Of a DNA stretch of 64,000 nucleotides, positions 12,411 to 24,444 are shown in pieces. Made by a program: the position numbers and the translations under genes. The stretch covers positions 40,167,115-40,231,114 of the forward strand of contig NC_045138.2 in NCBI RefSeq assembly GCF_008831285.2, read 5' to 3'. This DNA is from Nymphaea colorata. Taxonomy: Eukaryota; Streptophyta; Magnoliopsida; Nymphaeales; Nymphaeaceae. The notes beneath the pieces were generated by a model. It worked only from the letters and a program-made list of their open reading frames with translations. It did no database searches and was not told the DNA's origin. Each line of letters begins with the position of its first letter. Within the stretch, counting starts at the first letter, position 1.

Positions 12411-13045
12411 TTTGTGAGTCTATGACCTCTCTTGATAAGTAGTAGCCTTACGGGACGCTTGGATTTTGGCTTGAATTCCAACAGTGTCGGAGTGGTTACA
12501 GGTTGAGAAGCCCAAGATTTAGTGGTCGGATTCATAACTTTCCGATGCGTCTCCTCTCATTCAAATCATGGCACATAAACAACATTAAAATAGAAGATGC
12601 ACCATCATAAGTATTGGCTACAAAAGGTACTCGACCAGCCAGAAGTTTAAATATTTTGTCCTCTTCCTCCATTCCTCCATGCATAAGTAAATCGTCGAAC
12701 ATGTCACGAAGAGTTCCCACATACAAATTAGAAGGTCTATTTTCGCATGTGAAATTAGATATTTCATTTTGGAGTTCGTAAGGCTTTTGTGTGGTTCGAC
12801 TTGTAGCCTACCTCCACGGACAGCCACCAACGAGATTTTTCATTACAACTTTTTTGCTTTTTTTTTTTTAACAGTACACACATCTTCTGCATCTATCGCC
12901 ATCAACGATAACAAAGACCAATGATAAAGGAATGCAATTGCTCGTGATATTTAGCCATATGTCTTTCCATGACCTTTACACCTTAACACACGGAAGGAAA
13001 TACTGACCTTTCATTGTCAAGGCCGGACGGAGACTCTTGCCACCA

Positions 13046-15617
13046 AAGAGAGAGAGACGGTCATTTCAACATTACCAATCAAAACTCCCTCTCAACAGGA
13101 AGTTGGAAGAAGAACAGTGAAGCCATCGTATGATCATCGGGACAGAGAAACAGAGGAAAAAAAATACAAGACCAATTAATATTGACAATATATGGATATA
13201 TATATTGTGTGTGGATTGATCATTGAAGGGAGGCAAGTGGTTTTGGCAGATGCACGAGGGGAGTGGCAGTCATCAAATTGGGAGGCTGTGTAGAACATGG
13301 GGCGCAAGGGCAGCGCCGCTGGGTCTTGGTCCACCCTGTTTCGTTTATTTGCGTTGAATTCATTGTTGGGCAGGACAGACACAGTTCGTTTCAATGCATG
13401 CGTTGCAATCTTAACTTGTAAAGCCACATGTATCCATTCCAAAAACTGCCACCATGGGATCCACTCTCCCAATAATTGGATCCCCGATTTCCATGACCAA
13501 GTAATTCATATCTTACATATCTGTGCGTGTGTTTCTAAAACTGATCGATAAGTTCTGCTCAATTGGCAACAGATGAGATGTTATGACATTTTCCCTTATC
13601 ATAAAATTGAAAGGTGTTAACTTCTTTGATTTTTCCTTTCATCGTTAGCTTCTAACTTGTTTACATGTACAAGATTTGATTCAAATTCTGACATGTTACT
13701 CAACTATATTTTATCTCGGCCTGACTTCTTGCAACAGTTTTGCATCCTAAGCATTCATCGTGGATGCGAGAATCTATTGATCGAGTGTTGGTGGGACTTC
13801 TAAGAGGCGAAAGCGAGCGGAGTCGGGAGCAGCTCATCCAGTTTCCCACCCTCTGGTCCAATGATGTAGAGTGAACGTGGGCGGCCCAGGCAAAGCTTTT
13901 GGAAATTATTTGCTTTGCCTGAAAAAGCCACACAAGTATGTAGATACAGCTCAACATATATGCGACCCTCACATGGTCAGCATGATGGATCCCACAACGC
14001 TGACATTTAATTATATACCTACAAACTCAGTTGGTTAATGGTCCAAAGAGGAATCGATCGGCCATTGAAGCACGATACTGCAACGCCAATGATGTGCACA
14101 TGCAGGAAACTGATGAAGGAAAGAAACCCCAAAAAGGCCAGCAGACGAAATGCACTTGTGCCAAGATGCGTTAACTGCACATGAACATCATCATCATTCT
14201 GATCTGTAAAAATTTCTCGTGGTGATGCGCATTTTTTACCTTCACAGTGTACCTGTGGAGGATGTTTGATACGGGTTTCAGAAATGTGCGGTAACAGGAT
14301 GCTTGGGAATGTTCTTGGGGGCCTCGCAGGAACATGCCTGCACCCTCTTGATGCCTACTTTTTGGGCTATGAGAAATAAGATTTGCTTTTAGTCGAAGAC
14401 TCGAAGTGCATTTGATAAAAAAATACTGCGTTCTTAGAACAAATGATTTTGAAAAGTATATTTCAAAATGTCATGCGTATATTCTTATTCCAGAAGACAT
14501 GGCTTAATTATTAAATATCTAATAAACAAACAGTACACGTGATCAGAACATGTTTCTTGGAAAAGAACATAGCATTGTTGAACAATGTGTTGCAGACACA
14601 AGCATAACGTGGGCCTCCATGAATTACAAGTGCTTACTTCCATGGTGTTTGTGCTTGATCTGGTTCTGTATACAATTAGGGGGGAACCACATGTGTGCTT
14701 GTGTGGGCAGTTGCCCACAAAGTCCCACAAAATCTTATTTATTTTCATATTGCAGGTTCGCCCCATTTATTTGCTTACTCATATATTGGTGCTCCTCAAA
14801 CATTTTCTTATATATGTATATGGTGCCCTTCAATCATTTTACTATGTATTTGGGGAGCAATGTCTCTGTTAAGAGGATTTGCCTAATTCCAACTGCTATC
14901 GCTCTGAACAACGAAAACATAAAGTATAATAATTTCTTTCGAGCATCATCGAAAAGGAGAAAACATAAATTAAAGAGAATAGTCTGAGACTGGAAAAAAA
15001 ACGTACATCAGTGTGATTGCAATGACTGATCAACAAGGCCACCAGCCATGTCATTGTTTATCATTGCAAGAATTCTGCAACGGTGAAAGCTGGGAAAGAT
15101 GTACAAACCATTCTCTCATGTGTATCAGTAGTCGTCAATATACATATCTGATATTAAATTCTGACCCTAAAATGATGTCTCAAGAAATTTAATGCAATGT
15201 AATGGCACTTAATGAGATTAAAATGGGTGTTATGTACGAAATTCACTATACTGCATCATTTAATTGCTGGCGTATATGTACCAAGAAGAAGAAAGCAAAA
15301 AATAGAACAAAGAAAGTTGATGTAATATATCCATAGCAAACAAATACAAAACTTTACATCATTACATGGGATTCATGAGTATTCCTGTGTTCCAAGTATC
15401 TCTTATTAACTGTAAGACATCTTCGAACCGTGAAACGGTGGAAAAGTATCGGCAACAACTTTGCTCTAAGGGGCTTTTGATTGCTAGATGCTAGGTGAAA
15501 ATTTTTTGGGTTTTCTACTTTGGCTGCAACCCGTTTTCACCCAGTACAAATTTGCTATTGACATGCACGCAAAGAATTCAGGGTAATTTTTATCAGGAGA
15601 TTTGTACATGCAGTTTC
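13046..15617. other. Gene-free spacer
   Basis: AT-rich sequence without family-recognisable frames. The longer open frames around 13,176-13,551, 13,700-13,972 and 14,485-14,987 overlap one another on both strands, lack protein-like composition and have no splice partners. Confidence 0.5.
15610..15617. repeat. Left target-site duplication of the hAT-like element
   Basis: GCAGTTTC immediately precedes the left terminus TAGGGCTG and is repeated exactly at 18,941-18,948. Confidence 0.65.
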
Positions 15618-16639
15618 TAGGGCTGAACACGAGCCGAGTCGAGCCCGAGCTCGGTCAACTCGAACTCGGCTCGTCTAAATAACACACGAGCTCGACTCGA
15701 CTCGAACTCGATTATAGCTCGACTATCCTGGCTCGAACTCGACTCGATAGTCAATGGTCGAGCTCGAGCTCGGCTCGATTAAGCTTAATTAAGCTCGTTT
15801 ACTTGCATCCTAACTTGTTGAGCTCGAGCTCGACTACGGCTCGACTACGTGAAGCTCGATAAGGCTTGATAAGGCTCGAACTCATTAACTACTCGATTAA
15901 TATTACTCATTTCTGTAGTTTTTCAAGAATAGTTTCTTTTTAATGGTAGGCAGCCACGGCGAATGGACGAAGAAAATAATGACAGAGACCAAGATAGAAA
16001 AATGTCGGAAGTAGAACACAGATATCTCACTGTAATTGCAGTGAATACAAAGCTCATAGCAAGATAGATGAAAGCATTCAAATTATTGCATAAACTAATA
16101 AAAAGGTGCACTTTTAAAAGCCCACCAACACCAAGATTGCATTCAAGCAACAGATTGCAAGATTGAACAATCACATCAGGTGACTCCACATCCTGGGCTG
16201 TAATTGCTTAACTTGTATTCAAAACATGAAATCAGCAATTATGCCAACTTACCAAATCATGCAATGAGATTCAAAAAAAGCACAAGGAGTATGAGACAAA
16301 AATGGAACAATAACATGAAACGCCTAAAACATCCAAGTGCTGTTACCAGTTACTACATAGCTGAAACATTCATTTCATGGAGCATCGTGATAAATGCTAG
16401 TTGGGGTACATTACAAACCCTGTAAATCAGGCCCAACAGATCATAAAATCAACAGGCCGACTGCCTTAACAAGTGCAAAACAGTAATTTTGGACAACCAA
16501 TCCAAAACTAGAATTCTCACACTTCAAGGAAACAGAATTACATTGAAGAAGGGCACGAGCAAAGGCACCCATGCCATAGAACTTACAAACATTAAGTAAG
16601 ATGAAAGCATCTCGTTGTTGGAACTAGCCAATGGCTAGT

Positions 16640-18660
16640 CGGCTGATACAAAGGCAGCACAAAATCTTCCATGACATAATCTTCCTGCTATTAACATGTT
16701 TGTTCAGCCCTTAAGAAACGAGAGAAACTCCGTACCTACAGGAGAAAAAGAAAAATTGCTTACTGATTGTTTTGGCTGATGAATTTTGCATTAGAAGCCA
16801 ATCCAAGAGGTACTTAAAACACTAAATCCGACCAACATGTTGACAAGTTGTCGTCTTACAGTAGAAATCTAATACTGGAATTGCTGGAAACCTAATAATA
16901 GCAGGAATGATTTGCAGAATTAGAGATTCTCATCTAGCAGGATATGAAAGATGGTTCAAGAGTTAAAGCTTTCTAAGCTTTCAACAAGAAAGAATGCAAC
17001 AATAATAACTCACCCCACTGCGAACTTTCTTTAATAGCTTAACTCCACCATCAAGAAGTTTTCCATCTGAAACAGACAGTAGATAAATAAGCAAAATGAA
17101 TAAAACCAGTATACAGAAAAAGATCAAGAAAAACTACAAGAGGCAACTGAAACAGACACTAGAATCACATTAGATCAAGAAAAAAAAGAAAACAAAACAA
17201 GAAAAAAAAAAAGCATTACCAAGAGGCAGCTTGAATCATTCTAATGATATATATTCACTTGATTCATCCTCAACCTGAAAGAAATACATATAGTCAATTA
17301 ACAAATGATTCACAGTATATTTAATGAATACAATTCATTCAAAATATATTTACTTGTGTTACAACCTGAAAGCCCTTGACTAGTTTCTGCAAAGAATGAA
17401 AAATATCATAGGCTCATAAATATTGAGTTTATGATATAAAAAGATAGCCATTTATGTGCCCACTGCAACGAAATGTGCCCTCAAAAGATTGGCCCGAGTC
17501 CCTTAAAACATGTGAACGTCATGTTTGCTCAATCCAAAATTATGTATAAATATATATTTTAGAATTTCATTTTCTGGAAAAAAAACTCAGAAAAATGTCA
17601 GCATCAAAATGCATGAACATTTTTAACTATGAGTTTAACGTGTTCAGGATAGGGCTATACACCAGCCGAGGTCAACTTAAGATCGACTCAACTCAAAAAA
17701 CTCAAGTTCTATCGAATAGGGTCGAGCTCAAATCGAAGTCAAAGGAATGATACATCAAACCACTACTTAAAAGAACGCGTATATCTCTGTTTTATATGTA
17801 CTTAAAGACAAAGGAATGATACATCAAACCACTACTGGAACTCGAAAAGGAAATGAAAAATGGAGAAGTCATTGTTAAAAGGAAATGAACAAATTGGCAG
17901 TTAGCAACGAAGAAATTAACTGTCGTTGTTTGGGACCAGCCACTTAGCATGGATGAAACATAAAAAAACCAGCACAGATGAACTATGCAAACAAGCCCCC
18001 TCCCCATAAGCCTAATGTTGGCAGCACATGACAGAAACCTCAAACTAAACATCATATAAGACAAGCAAAAAGAAAGAAAGAAAAAAGCACAGAAACAGTC
18101 AAACAGTCGATAGTTTCTCATTCTTACAACGGAAAAAATGGGAAGCATAACTTTAGTGACGAAACAGAAAACCCAAAAACAAGAGCAGAGGACTAGCATA
18201 TTGAGGTAGCAACCGGAGAGAGAGAGAGAGCCCTACCGATTCACGGAATCAACCGGAGGAGCAAAGACCCGCTCGCTGCCGGACTGTCGGATCCATCGAA
18301 GAGAACCGGAGAGGAAGATCGAGGGACGCCCTCTATCACTAGAGACGATGTGTTAACATTCAAATCAGTTGTTATACACTTAGATCACAACTGTGTTAGG
18401 AATCCAACAAGAAATGGGGTAAAAAACAGATGAAACAGATGAAATCGAAGGCGGAGCAGCCGGCTGACCTTGAAGGCTGAAGTGGTCCACGGACGCGGCC
18501 CGCGGACGACTGGTTCGGTGGTTCCTCCTGCAGACGTCGGAGAATCCCGGACGGGAGAACTAGAGAAGAGAAGAGTTGATGAAGTCGGAGAGATCGAGAG
18601 GCGACTGGCGAGAGAGGGAGAGTCGGAGAGAGCGAAAACTTCAAAAGAGAGGGAGAAGTG
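16640..18660 (-). pseudogene. Exon-like gene fragment inside the hAT-like element
   Basis: Read on the minus strand, three successive blocks have canonical acceptor and donor sites: 17386-17366 (reads KLVKGFQ), 17274-17220 (VEDESSEYISLE then stop) and 17066-17014. Block one joins block two in frame. Upstream, 18,660-18,473 is a CT-rich leader-like exon ending in a plausible GTCAGC donor, and 18,332-18,234 is another exon-like block ending before GTAGGG. I do not recognise the protein and could not obtain one long frame from a start codon. It may be a captured host-gene fragment, a resident gene whose coding part is short, or a decayed gene. Confidence 0.35.
17740..17836. repeat. 28-bp direct repeat, 41-bp spacer
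   Basis: CAAAGGAATGATACATCAAA and the following CCACTACT occur at 17,740-17,767 and 17,809-17,836. The copy junctions coincide with the end of the internal GAGCTCG-type fragment, so the repeat may mark a small duplication or nested insertion. Confidence 0.75.
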
Positions 18661-18940
18661 AGATTCGAGAACGAAAATGAAATGAGGAAACCCTAAACCT
18701 CGTCCCGCTTTGACGCTTTTTCATCTGAACCGGTTTTAAAAAAACCGGTTCACTAAATAATCGAGCCGATTCGAGCTTTAACGAGTTCACTTACATGAAC
18801 TCGAACTCGACTCGATTAATTAAACGAGTCGGCTCATCAACTCGAGCTCGACTCGTTTAACTAAATAAGCGGCTCGTTTAAACATACGAGTCGAGTTAAA
18901 CGAGTCGAGCTCGAGTAGCTCGACTCGTTGAACAGCCCTA

Positions 18941-18948
18941 GCAGTTTC
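18941..18948. repeat. Right target-site duplication of the hAT-like element
   Basis: GCAGTTTC directly follows the right terminus CAGCCCTA and matches 15,610-15,617 exactly. Confidence 0.65.
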
Positions 18949-21900
18949 CTTCACTTTCAGTCGAAGCTGATCTGAACTAACTAACAGCGATTTGAGGATA
19001 AGATAGTCATAGAAGTTCGCTGAGAAACAAAAATTATAAAGTAGATTACTATGGCCTTCTGCATTCTCCAGCAAGTAGAAAACTAATGAACAGATGGCCA
19101 TTATTTTTCTGGAGGATACAGACATTGCAATTAGAAGGTCATAGTAGTGTATACAATTAGATTTGCTGCCATATAAATTAATTAGTTAAAGCTAAATCAC
19201 CTACATAAAGGACCAATTCATCTTTAAATTCTATTGAAATTACTAGCAGTTAAAAGATTCCCAAGTTCCACTAGGCTTTCTTGAGTGAGCGGGAGGTTAA
19301 TTCTATCGCCCGAGTGAATACCGAAGTTTTTCCTCTTTTTCTACATCCCTTAAAGTCTAGGGCTGCTTTCGGTGTCTTGGAGTGAAACCACCACCCTCTC
19401 CCTTCTCCTTCTGTCTATGCATATCTGTACCCCATTTGCGACACATATGGTTGACACCACAACAGCTCGAAACAAAGACCAATCGCTTACCAACACCAAT
19501 CGGTGTCTTGGTGTTGATTTTTAAAAAAAGAGAATAGCTCCTTAACTCCCTATAGTTGAACAACCTGAAAAGGCATACACATATCAAAAATGGCCAGACC
19601 AAGCGATGGATGCTTCCTCTTTGCTTTTTTCATCTCTCTGCCTCAGGAAACTGAATCTGAATTTCACCATTTGCATGTTTCTCGTTGGTCATGCAAGTCA
19701 TGTAGAACATCAACACATTTTTTTTGTCGTCATCCTTACCAATTCAAAGGAAATATTAATACCTTGTGCATATATGCCTTGCTGATAGAGAAACTCCACA
19801 TTTGTTCTTGGAAAAGCAACAGACCTCATAAATAGATTCTGGGTTACAAGTGAAAGTGCGGTGGGTTGCCAAAAAATTGGATACTTATGTTGTACGAGCA
19901 AGAGGATCCTGTCTACCAAAATAAACAGATTCATCTAGAGTATAGAGCACCAAGCTGAAGAAAAGTGACCGACATTAGATTGAAAAAAAAAAGAAAAAAG
20001 AAAAGAAAAAAAAGAAGGTATCCTGCGCTTGACCACATAAAAAGCAGAAGCCTCGTTTAAGAAGAGAATTTTCAGTGACAGCATAAACAAGAAAGATTGT
20101 AAGCGGCAGGAATTCACAGTTCCCAGCTTAAGGTCCGCATCCTTTTGCTGCTAATATCATACTAAAACAGGATTAAAACATGTTGTGCCTAAGTACGTAT
20201 AGGAGTGTTAGTTTCCCAGTATCACCAGAGTAACTGCGTGTAGGCTTGTACAACCTGCCGTATATATGTCACTTGCGTTTCAGCATATTGGAACTCTTAC
20301 ATAGATGGGTGAGCCTCGATAAAAACTTCAAACCAGAAAAGAGACAGGAACAAAAGGATAAGGGAAAAGAATGAGGTGGCCACGTTGATATTGAGATCAT
20401 TTCTCTTGCAAGCAACATGGACAGAATCCCAGCGCAGTCATAAAGTAGAAACAAAAGAAATTATACATGTTATATATGTGTTAGATGCTTCCGAGAGTGA
20501 GAATTAAGTAAACACAAGGATATAGTCAGAGCCATAAGTTCAAGCAGCACGCAAACGAGAGTGCAGTTATAGCAACACTAATTTTGGAGGGTGAGATTAC
20601 TACAAACATCCAAAAATATGAAAAAAAAAAATAAAAAAGCAGACAAGCTAACATGTCCTTAATGATCTTGGGTCTGCGCAACCCAAAGCCTTAAAACGAT
20701 AACCACAAAAAAAGGATGAGGAAAGAATAACCACCAGAGAAAAGAAATTTTGGCGTGAAAAAACAGTGATTCTAAGCAAAGTCTTTAAATGAAACAATCG
20801 CCTAGCGAGGTTACATTGCACGCACTTGCACAAACCAACTCTAGTGGAACATTATGCCTTAATCAATGGTTGATGGAAGCCCTAACCAACGACAGAGAGT
20901 GAAGGATAGAAAGATGAAAGGAACAAAGGAGTTTTATCACAACTGATATAATTCGAAACGGGATTAGTGCAATTAATGTTCTAATTCTAAAGGAGGAGAG
21001 GATGATTCATTCAAGAATTTTGCAAGGATTAATAACTACAATAGAGAAACAAATCGTCCCTGATGCCAGTCATGGCCAGCTTGATAGATCATCATTCAGC
21101 TATGAGGCAGGTATGTGCATCGTCGTCGCAATCATCTATCGCTGGTATGTCCAGTGTCACATAATATCGAGGAGATTAACCTTTACTAACAAGCCATAGT
21201 CGGTTAAAATGTAAAACCAATTATGCTCAAGCATTTCAAGGATTAAAAGGGCAAATTGCTGCATTCTTCATAATCTCGATCAGACTGCCCCTGCCAACGT
21301 ATACATCATCTGATTTCTTCAATTGCCTGTATGCAGTTGCACGATTTGAAACCGGAACTTTTCACCAATTTGTGGAGTTCTCAAAAGTAAATTCTGATAG
21401 TCTTGAAGTTCAAAGCAAACTGTCTGAATTCTGCGTTAGCAGAAAAGAAGCAACTTCACGAACATTTTGAGATTGCTGCACTCTAACATTCTGCCAACAG
21501 CCGAATTTCACCTTAGTAGCTTACAGGCCATCAAAATTCCCCTCGTCACCTACAATAGGGGCAGAACCATCTATTCTGTAGATAAAAAACAAGCACATCA
21601 TGTGTTTACATGCAAAATATGTGTGTGCGAGTGGACGTGCATGCACGTGCAATGAGATCAGCAAGGTGAACATAGGTGTGGAGCCGAAACAAAATTTTGT
21701 GCATCACCAAATACAAATTCGCGTACATTAAATTAGGTTTTGTTAAACCGCAGAAACTGACAATCATCTAGCTTAATTCAGTGACATAAAGGAACAAAGG
21801 AAATGCCATAAGAAATTTCTGAATCATCAACGTGCATATCAATGGAAAAACAAAAATGTGATTGTCCAACGCTTTGATCCTTTTCCCATCTGCCAAGGCA

Positions 21901-22443
21901 AAAAGCGTATACTACACATTTTGTGTCTCAAGACAAAAACATGAGAAAAAAGTGTCTACATGGTAAGGAGAACCTGGACACCGGAACAATTCAACTTGCA
22001 GCTTGCGTACAAGAGACAAAGAAACCACCACTGAAATTTGAAGATATATAGCAAGTTCTTCGTTCACATACAAAAGGATGTTTCTGACGCACATAATATT
22101 ATACGGGAGTTTGCAATGCAAACTTGTCTGACCAACAATTCATTGTAAATCTACAAGACGCATTGAAAAATCCTAAATAGAAACAAAAGGCGCCTGTTCC
22201 GCAGAAGGCTAAGAATTTGGGGAAATAAGTTGTCACACAGAGCAAATGTTTCCTTCGCGGGAGTCTGATACTCAGAAAGCCACGAAACGTTAACCAACTA
22301 TTTTGTTTCTTCCACTGCATCCTTCCCAAGTTAGATAGTTAGATTATAGAGGATAAGAGACCTTGAAAGTTACGCATAGCTTGCTTAAATATATTTCTTG
22401 TTGATTGCTACACAAGTCTGTACAAGCAAAAAAATAACTTGAA
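18949..22443. other. Spacer / 3' flank of the 666-codon gene
   Basis: No gene identified. The right-hand few hundred bases probably include the 3' untranslated region of the minus-strand gene ending at 22,444. Remaining open frames are short and overlap on both strands. Confidence 0.45.
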
Positions 22444-24444
22444 TTAATTACTTGTAGGATCGGCACTTCCAACATCAGCTTTTGCAGACCGGCTCTTAAG
22501 AAGCTGGAACTCGCTTTCAAGGATTGCTAGCCTATCATCCATCCTGTAGACGTCTCTCTGCAAAATGCTGAATTTTGCATTCCACTCATCACCAAAGCTG
22601 TCTATTTTCTCCACAACCCATTGCATAAAAGAAGCTCTATCTTCTTCCTCGCGTTCAAGCAAGCGCTTTGTCAGTTCATCAGAGGTAAGAACAAGGCCAC
22701 CACCAGCCGGTACATCCTTGAAGAGAGGTTCATCCATCTGCGGGCATCGCTTCCTATATTCATCAAACGCCTTCCGAGTGGACTCAAGCAACTGTTTATA
22801 ACCTTGGGCTAAGTTGGCCGTGGCATACAGCTCGAACCTCAACCTGGTGAGCTCCGTGCTCATCTTGTACTGGGCGGCCTGCAAGGAACTGATAATCTGA
22901 TCTCGATTCCTCAATTCTGCTGTAAATTCCTGCATGTTCAAGTGGGCATTCACGAAAGACTCGTGCTTCTCCATATGAATTTCCCTCGCTCTGTTGATCC
23001 ACATGCCAATCTGTTCCATGCAGACATTGAAATCGTTGTCCCACTGAGGATCATGCCTCATCTTCTTCTGGCTCTCATTCTGAAGAATGTGCGCATCCTC
23101 CAATTCCCTTTTACATCCGTTACCAAACTCAGATACCGAAGAATTCAAATGAAGGAAATTTTTATCCAGCCCCATTGAAATAACATCTGGTTCGCTCGGT
23201 TCCATGTCGATGTTCTGTGGGACGGGCATGACCGCCAAACCCACGTTCCCCTCCATGGACAGCATATTTTCCGGTAAGGACAGCTGTTCGAAATTCCGAA
23301 AGTCTTCCTCCAATTTTTCTGGAGCCATGCTCGTTCCACCTGCCTCGTTCGAGCTACATGGACGGACTGACCCTTGTTCGCGTTGTTCATCACCAGCTTC
23401 AGCCACCATCTCATTTTCCTCATTGAGCACCTCATTCAGCTCGCTTTCTTGACTACCCGTCTTCGCCTCCCCTTCCCCTCCCTCGTTCTCATCTGCATCG
23501 TCAACTTTAGCCACCTCGTCTTCAACCTCCTCAACAGTTGTGGCCTCGGTAACGGTGGGAACCGTAGCCGGAACAGGATCAGGAGCAGGAGCATGGGAAA
23601 CGGGTTCTTCTTCCCTCTCAAATAGCTCAGGCCGCTGTGAGCGGATCAGTATCTGGAAATGCGAAGCGTAGTAGCAGTGGGAGAGAGCAGGACCTCTGGA
23701 TAGCTCCTTCTCGGCCATGGACCATATAAGTCCCGCCCAGTCGATCTTCTCGGGCTCGCCAGCGTCCAGGAAGCGGATTGCGCCCGTGATCTCGTCGGGA
23801 ATCACCAGTGCATCCTCCGCATTGACGAAGATGCAGTTCATAATGAAATCCTTGACGGCCGAGAGATCATCCGGAACTCCAGCGTCGGCAGAGGCCTCGG
23901 GCTCAATGGCTTCGGTCGGGTTGCGGTCCTTCTTGAGTGGAAGCCTCAGGGCTCGAGCGAGGTCTGCCCGGCTCACCTTGATGCGGACGTCAGCGACGGT
24001 ACTCGATCGGGAGTTCGGGTCATAGCAGGCGACAAGAGACGCGAGGAAATCCAGCCGGAGGTCGCGGTCGAATTCGAGGGTGGCGAAACCCCAGAGGCCA
24101 AGTCGCCGAAAGAGACGCTCGTGCTTGGCGAAGTGGGAAAAGGGCTTGCCAGGGGAGAAGGGCACCGGCCGCAGGCACTGCCTCAGCGCCTCCATCTTCT
24201 TCTGTTCAGCCGCGAGTTTCCTCGCTGTCTTCTTCTTCCGATTGGTCCCCGGCCTCTTACCCCCGGCCTCCGGCAGGTGAACGGCCGGAGTTACGATGTC
24301 GTCGGAGAGATCGACGGCGTCCGCGCGAGAAGGGCTCGTCGTCGCCGCTGGTTCCTTTTCGTCTGGATCCTCAATCTGCAGTGGATCCATGGCGCTGGAG
24401 TTGGGGTTAGGGTTAGGGTTTAAGGTGGAATTTCTGGTCCGCAT
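22444..24444 (-). CDS. Plant nuclear coiled-coil protein, function unknown
   Basis: A single uninterrupted frame of 666 codons with gene-like base composition and no intron. From the first Met: residues 1-60 are polar/acidic; 63-83 are strongly basic (KRPGTNRKKKTARK) and could be a nuclear localisation signal; 84-170 form a compact conserved-looking domain (LRPVPFSPGKPFSHFAKHER then LFRRLGLWGFATLEFDRD and SRADLARALRLP); about 280-400 is acidic and low-complexity; about 480-650 is helix-rich and likely coiled coil, ending KADVGSADPTSN. I recognise the N-terminal block only as a plant-type domain of unknown role. A second Met (codon 19, 24,390) follows an NPNPNPN stretch encoded by telomere-like repeats, and may be the true start, with the upstream codons being leader. 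No neighbour suggests a function. Confidence 0.8.
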   Translation of the reverse strand: MRTRNSTLNPNPNPNSSAMDPLQIEDPDEKEPAATTSPSRADAVDLSDDIVTPAVHLPEAGGKRPGTNRKKKTARKLAAEQKKMEALRQCLRPVPFSPGKPFSHFAKHERLFRRLGLWGFATLEFDRDLRLDFLASLVACYDPNSRSSTVADVRIKVSRADLARALRLPLKKDRNPTEAIEPEASADAGVPDDLSAVKDFIMNCIFVNAEDALVIPDEITGAIRFLDAGEPEKIDWAGLIWSMAEKELSRGPALSHCYYASHFQILIRSQRPELFEREEEPVSHAPAPDPVPATVPTVTEATTVEEVEDEVAKVDDADENEGGEGEAKTGSQESELNEVLNEENEMVAEAGDEQREQGSVRPCSSNEAGGTSMAPEKLEEDFRNFEQLSLPENMLSMEGNVGLAVMPVPQNIDMEPSEPDVISMGLDKNFLHLNSSVSEFGNGCKRELEDAHILQNESQKKMRHDPQWDNDFNVCMEQIGMWINRAREIHMEKHESFVNAHLNMQEFTAELRNRDQIISSLQAAQYKMSTELTRLRFELYATANLAQGYKQLLESTRKAFDEYRKRCPQMDEPLFKDVPAGGGLVLTSDELTKRLLEREEEDRASFMQWVVEKIDSFGDEWNAKFSILQRDVYRMDDRLAILESEFQLLKSRSAKADVGSADPTSN
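24401..24422 (-). promoter_or_regulatory. Telo-box-like repeat at the gene's 5' end
   Basis: On the minus strand the sequence reads AAACCCTAACCCTAACCCC, i.e. overlapping copies of the AAACCCTAA telo box. In plants such boxes sit close to the transcription start of many growth and translation genes and bind telo-box/Myb-type factors. Here it lies between the two candidate start codons, which favours transcription and translation starts further downstream than the longest frame suggests. Confidence 0.5.

Larger units (their letters stand above)
10740..13045 (-). mobile_element. Degenerate Copia LTR retrotransposon, inverted
   Basis: Two direct repeats, roughly 10,780-11,035 and 12,775-13,040, share many blocks (for example AACACACGGAAGGAAATA, GAGACTCTTGCCA and GAGATTTTTCATTA) and look like old LTRs. 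Between them, read on the minus strand, are a gag fragment (EDKIFKLLAG near 12,600-12,660), the reverse-transcriptase core YVDD (around 11,960-12,050, present twice) and RNase H-like sequence (around 11,100-11,500). No frame stays open for more than a few dozen codons. Gag is at the high-coordinate end, which fixes the orientation. It is much older than the Copia element at 40,650. Exact edges are uncertain. Confidence 0.7.
15618..18940. mobile_element. hAT-like element, 3.3 kb, carrying gene sequence
   Basis: The left end TAGGGCTGAACACGAGC and the reverse complement of the right end, TAGGGCTGTTCAACGAG, share the first eight bases and then align with small gaps, followed at both ends by GAGCTCG-rich subterminal repeats. 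The flanks carry a perfect 8-bp direct repeat, GCAGTTTC (15,610-15,617 and 18,941-18,948), the length made by hAT transposases. No transposase coding is visible inside, so it is non-autonomous. The interior has exon-like blocks on the minus strand (described separately), an internal GAGCTCG-type fragment near 17,648-17,740 and a 28-bp direct repeat. Alternative: two separate MITEs with coincidentally matching flanks, which is unlikely given the identity of all eight bases. Confidence 0.65.

Noticed and set aside
24401-24422. Interstitial telomere scar
   Set aside because: Only about three TTAGGG-like units at the 5' end of a gene; a telo-box reading is simpler than a chromosome-fusion scar.
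23145-24423. Several 60-100 codon frames opposite or shifted within the 666-codon gene
   Set aside because: Shadows of a long GC-rich coding frame with no independent signals.
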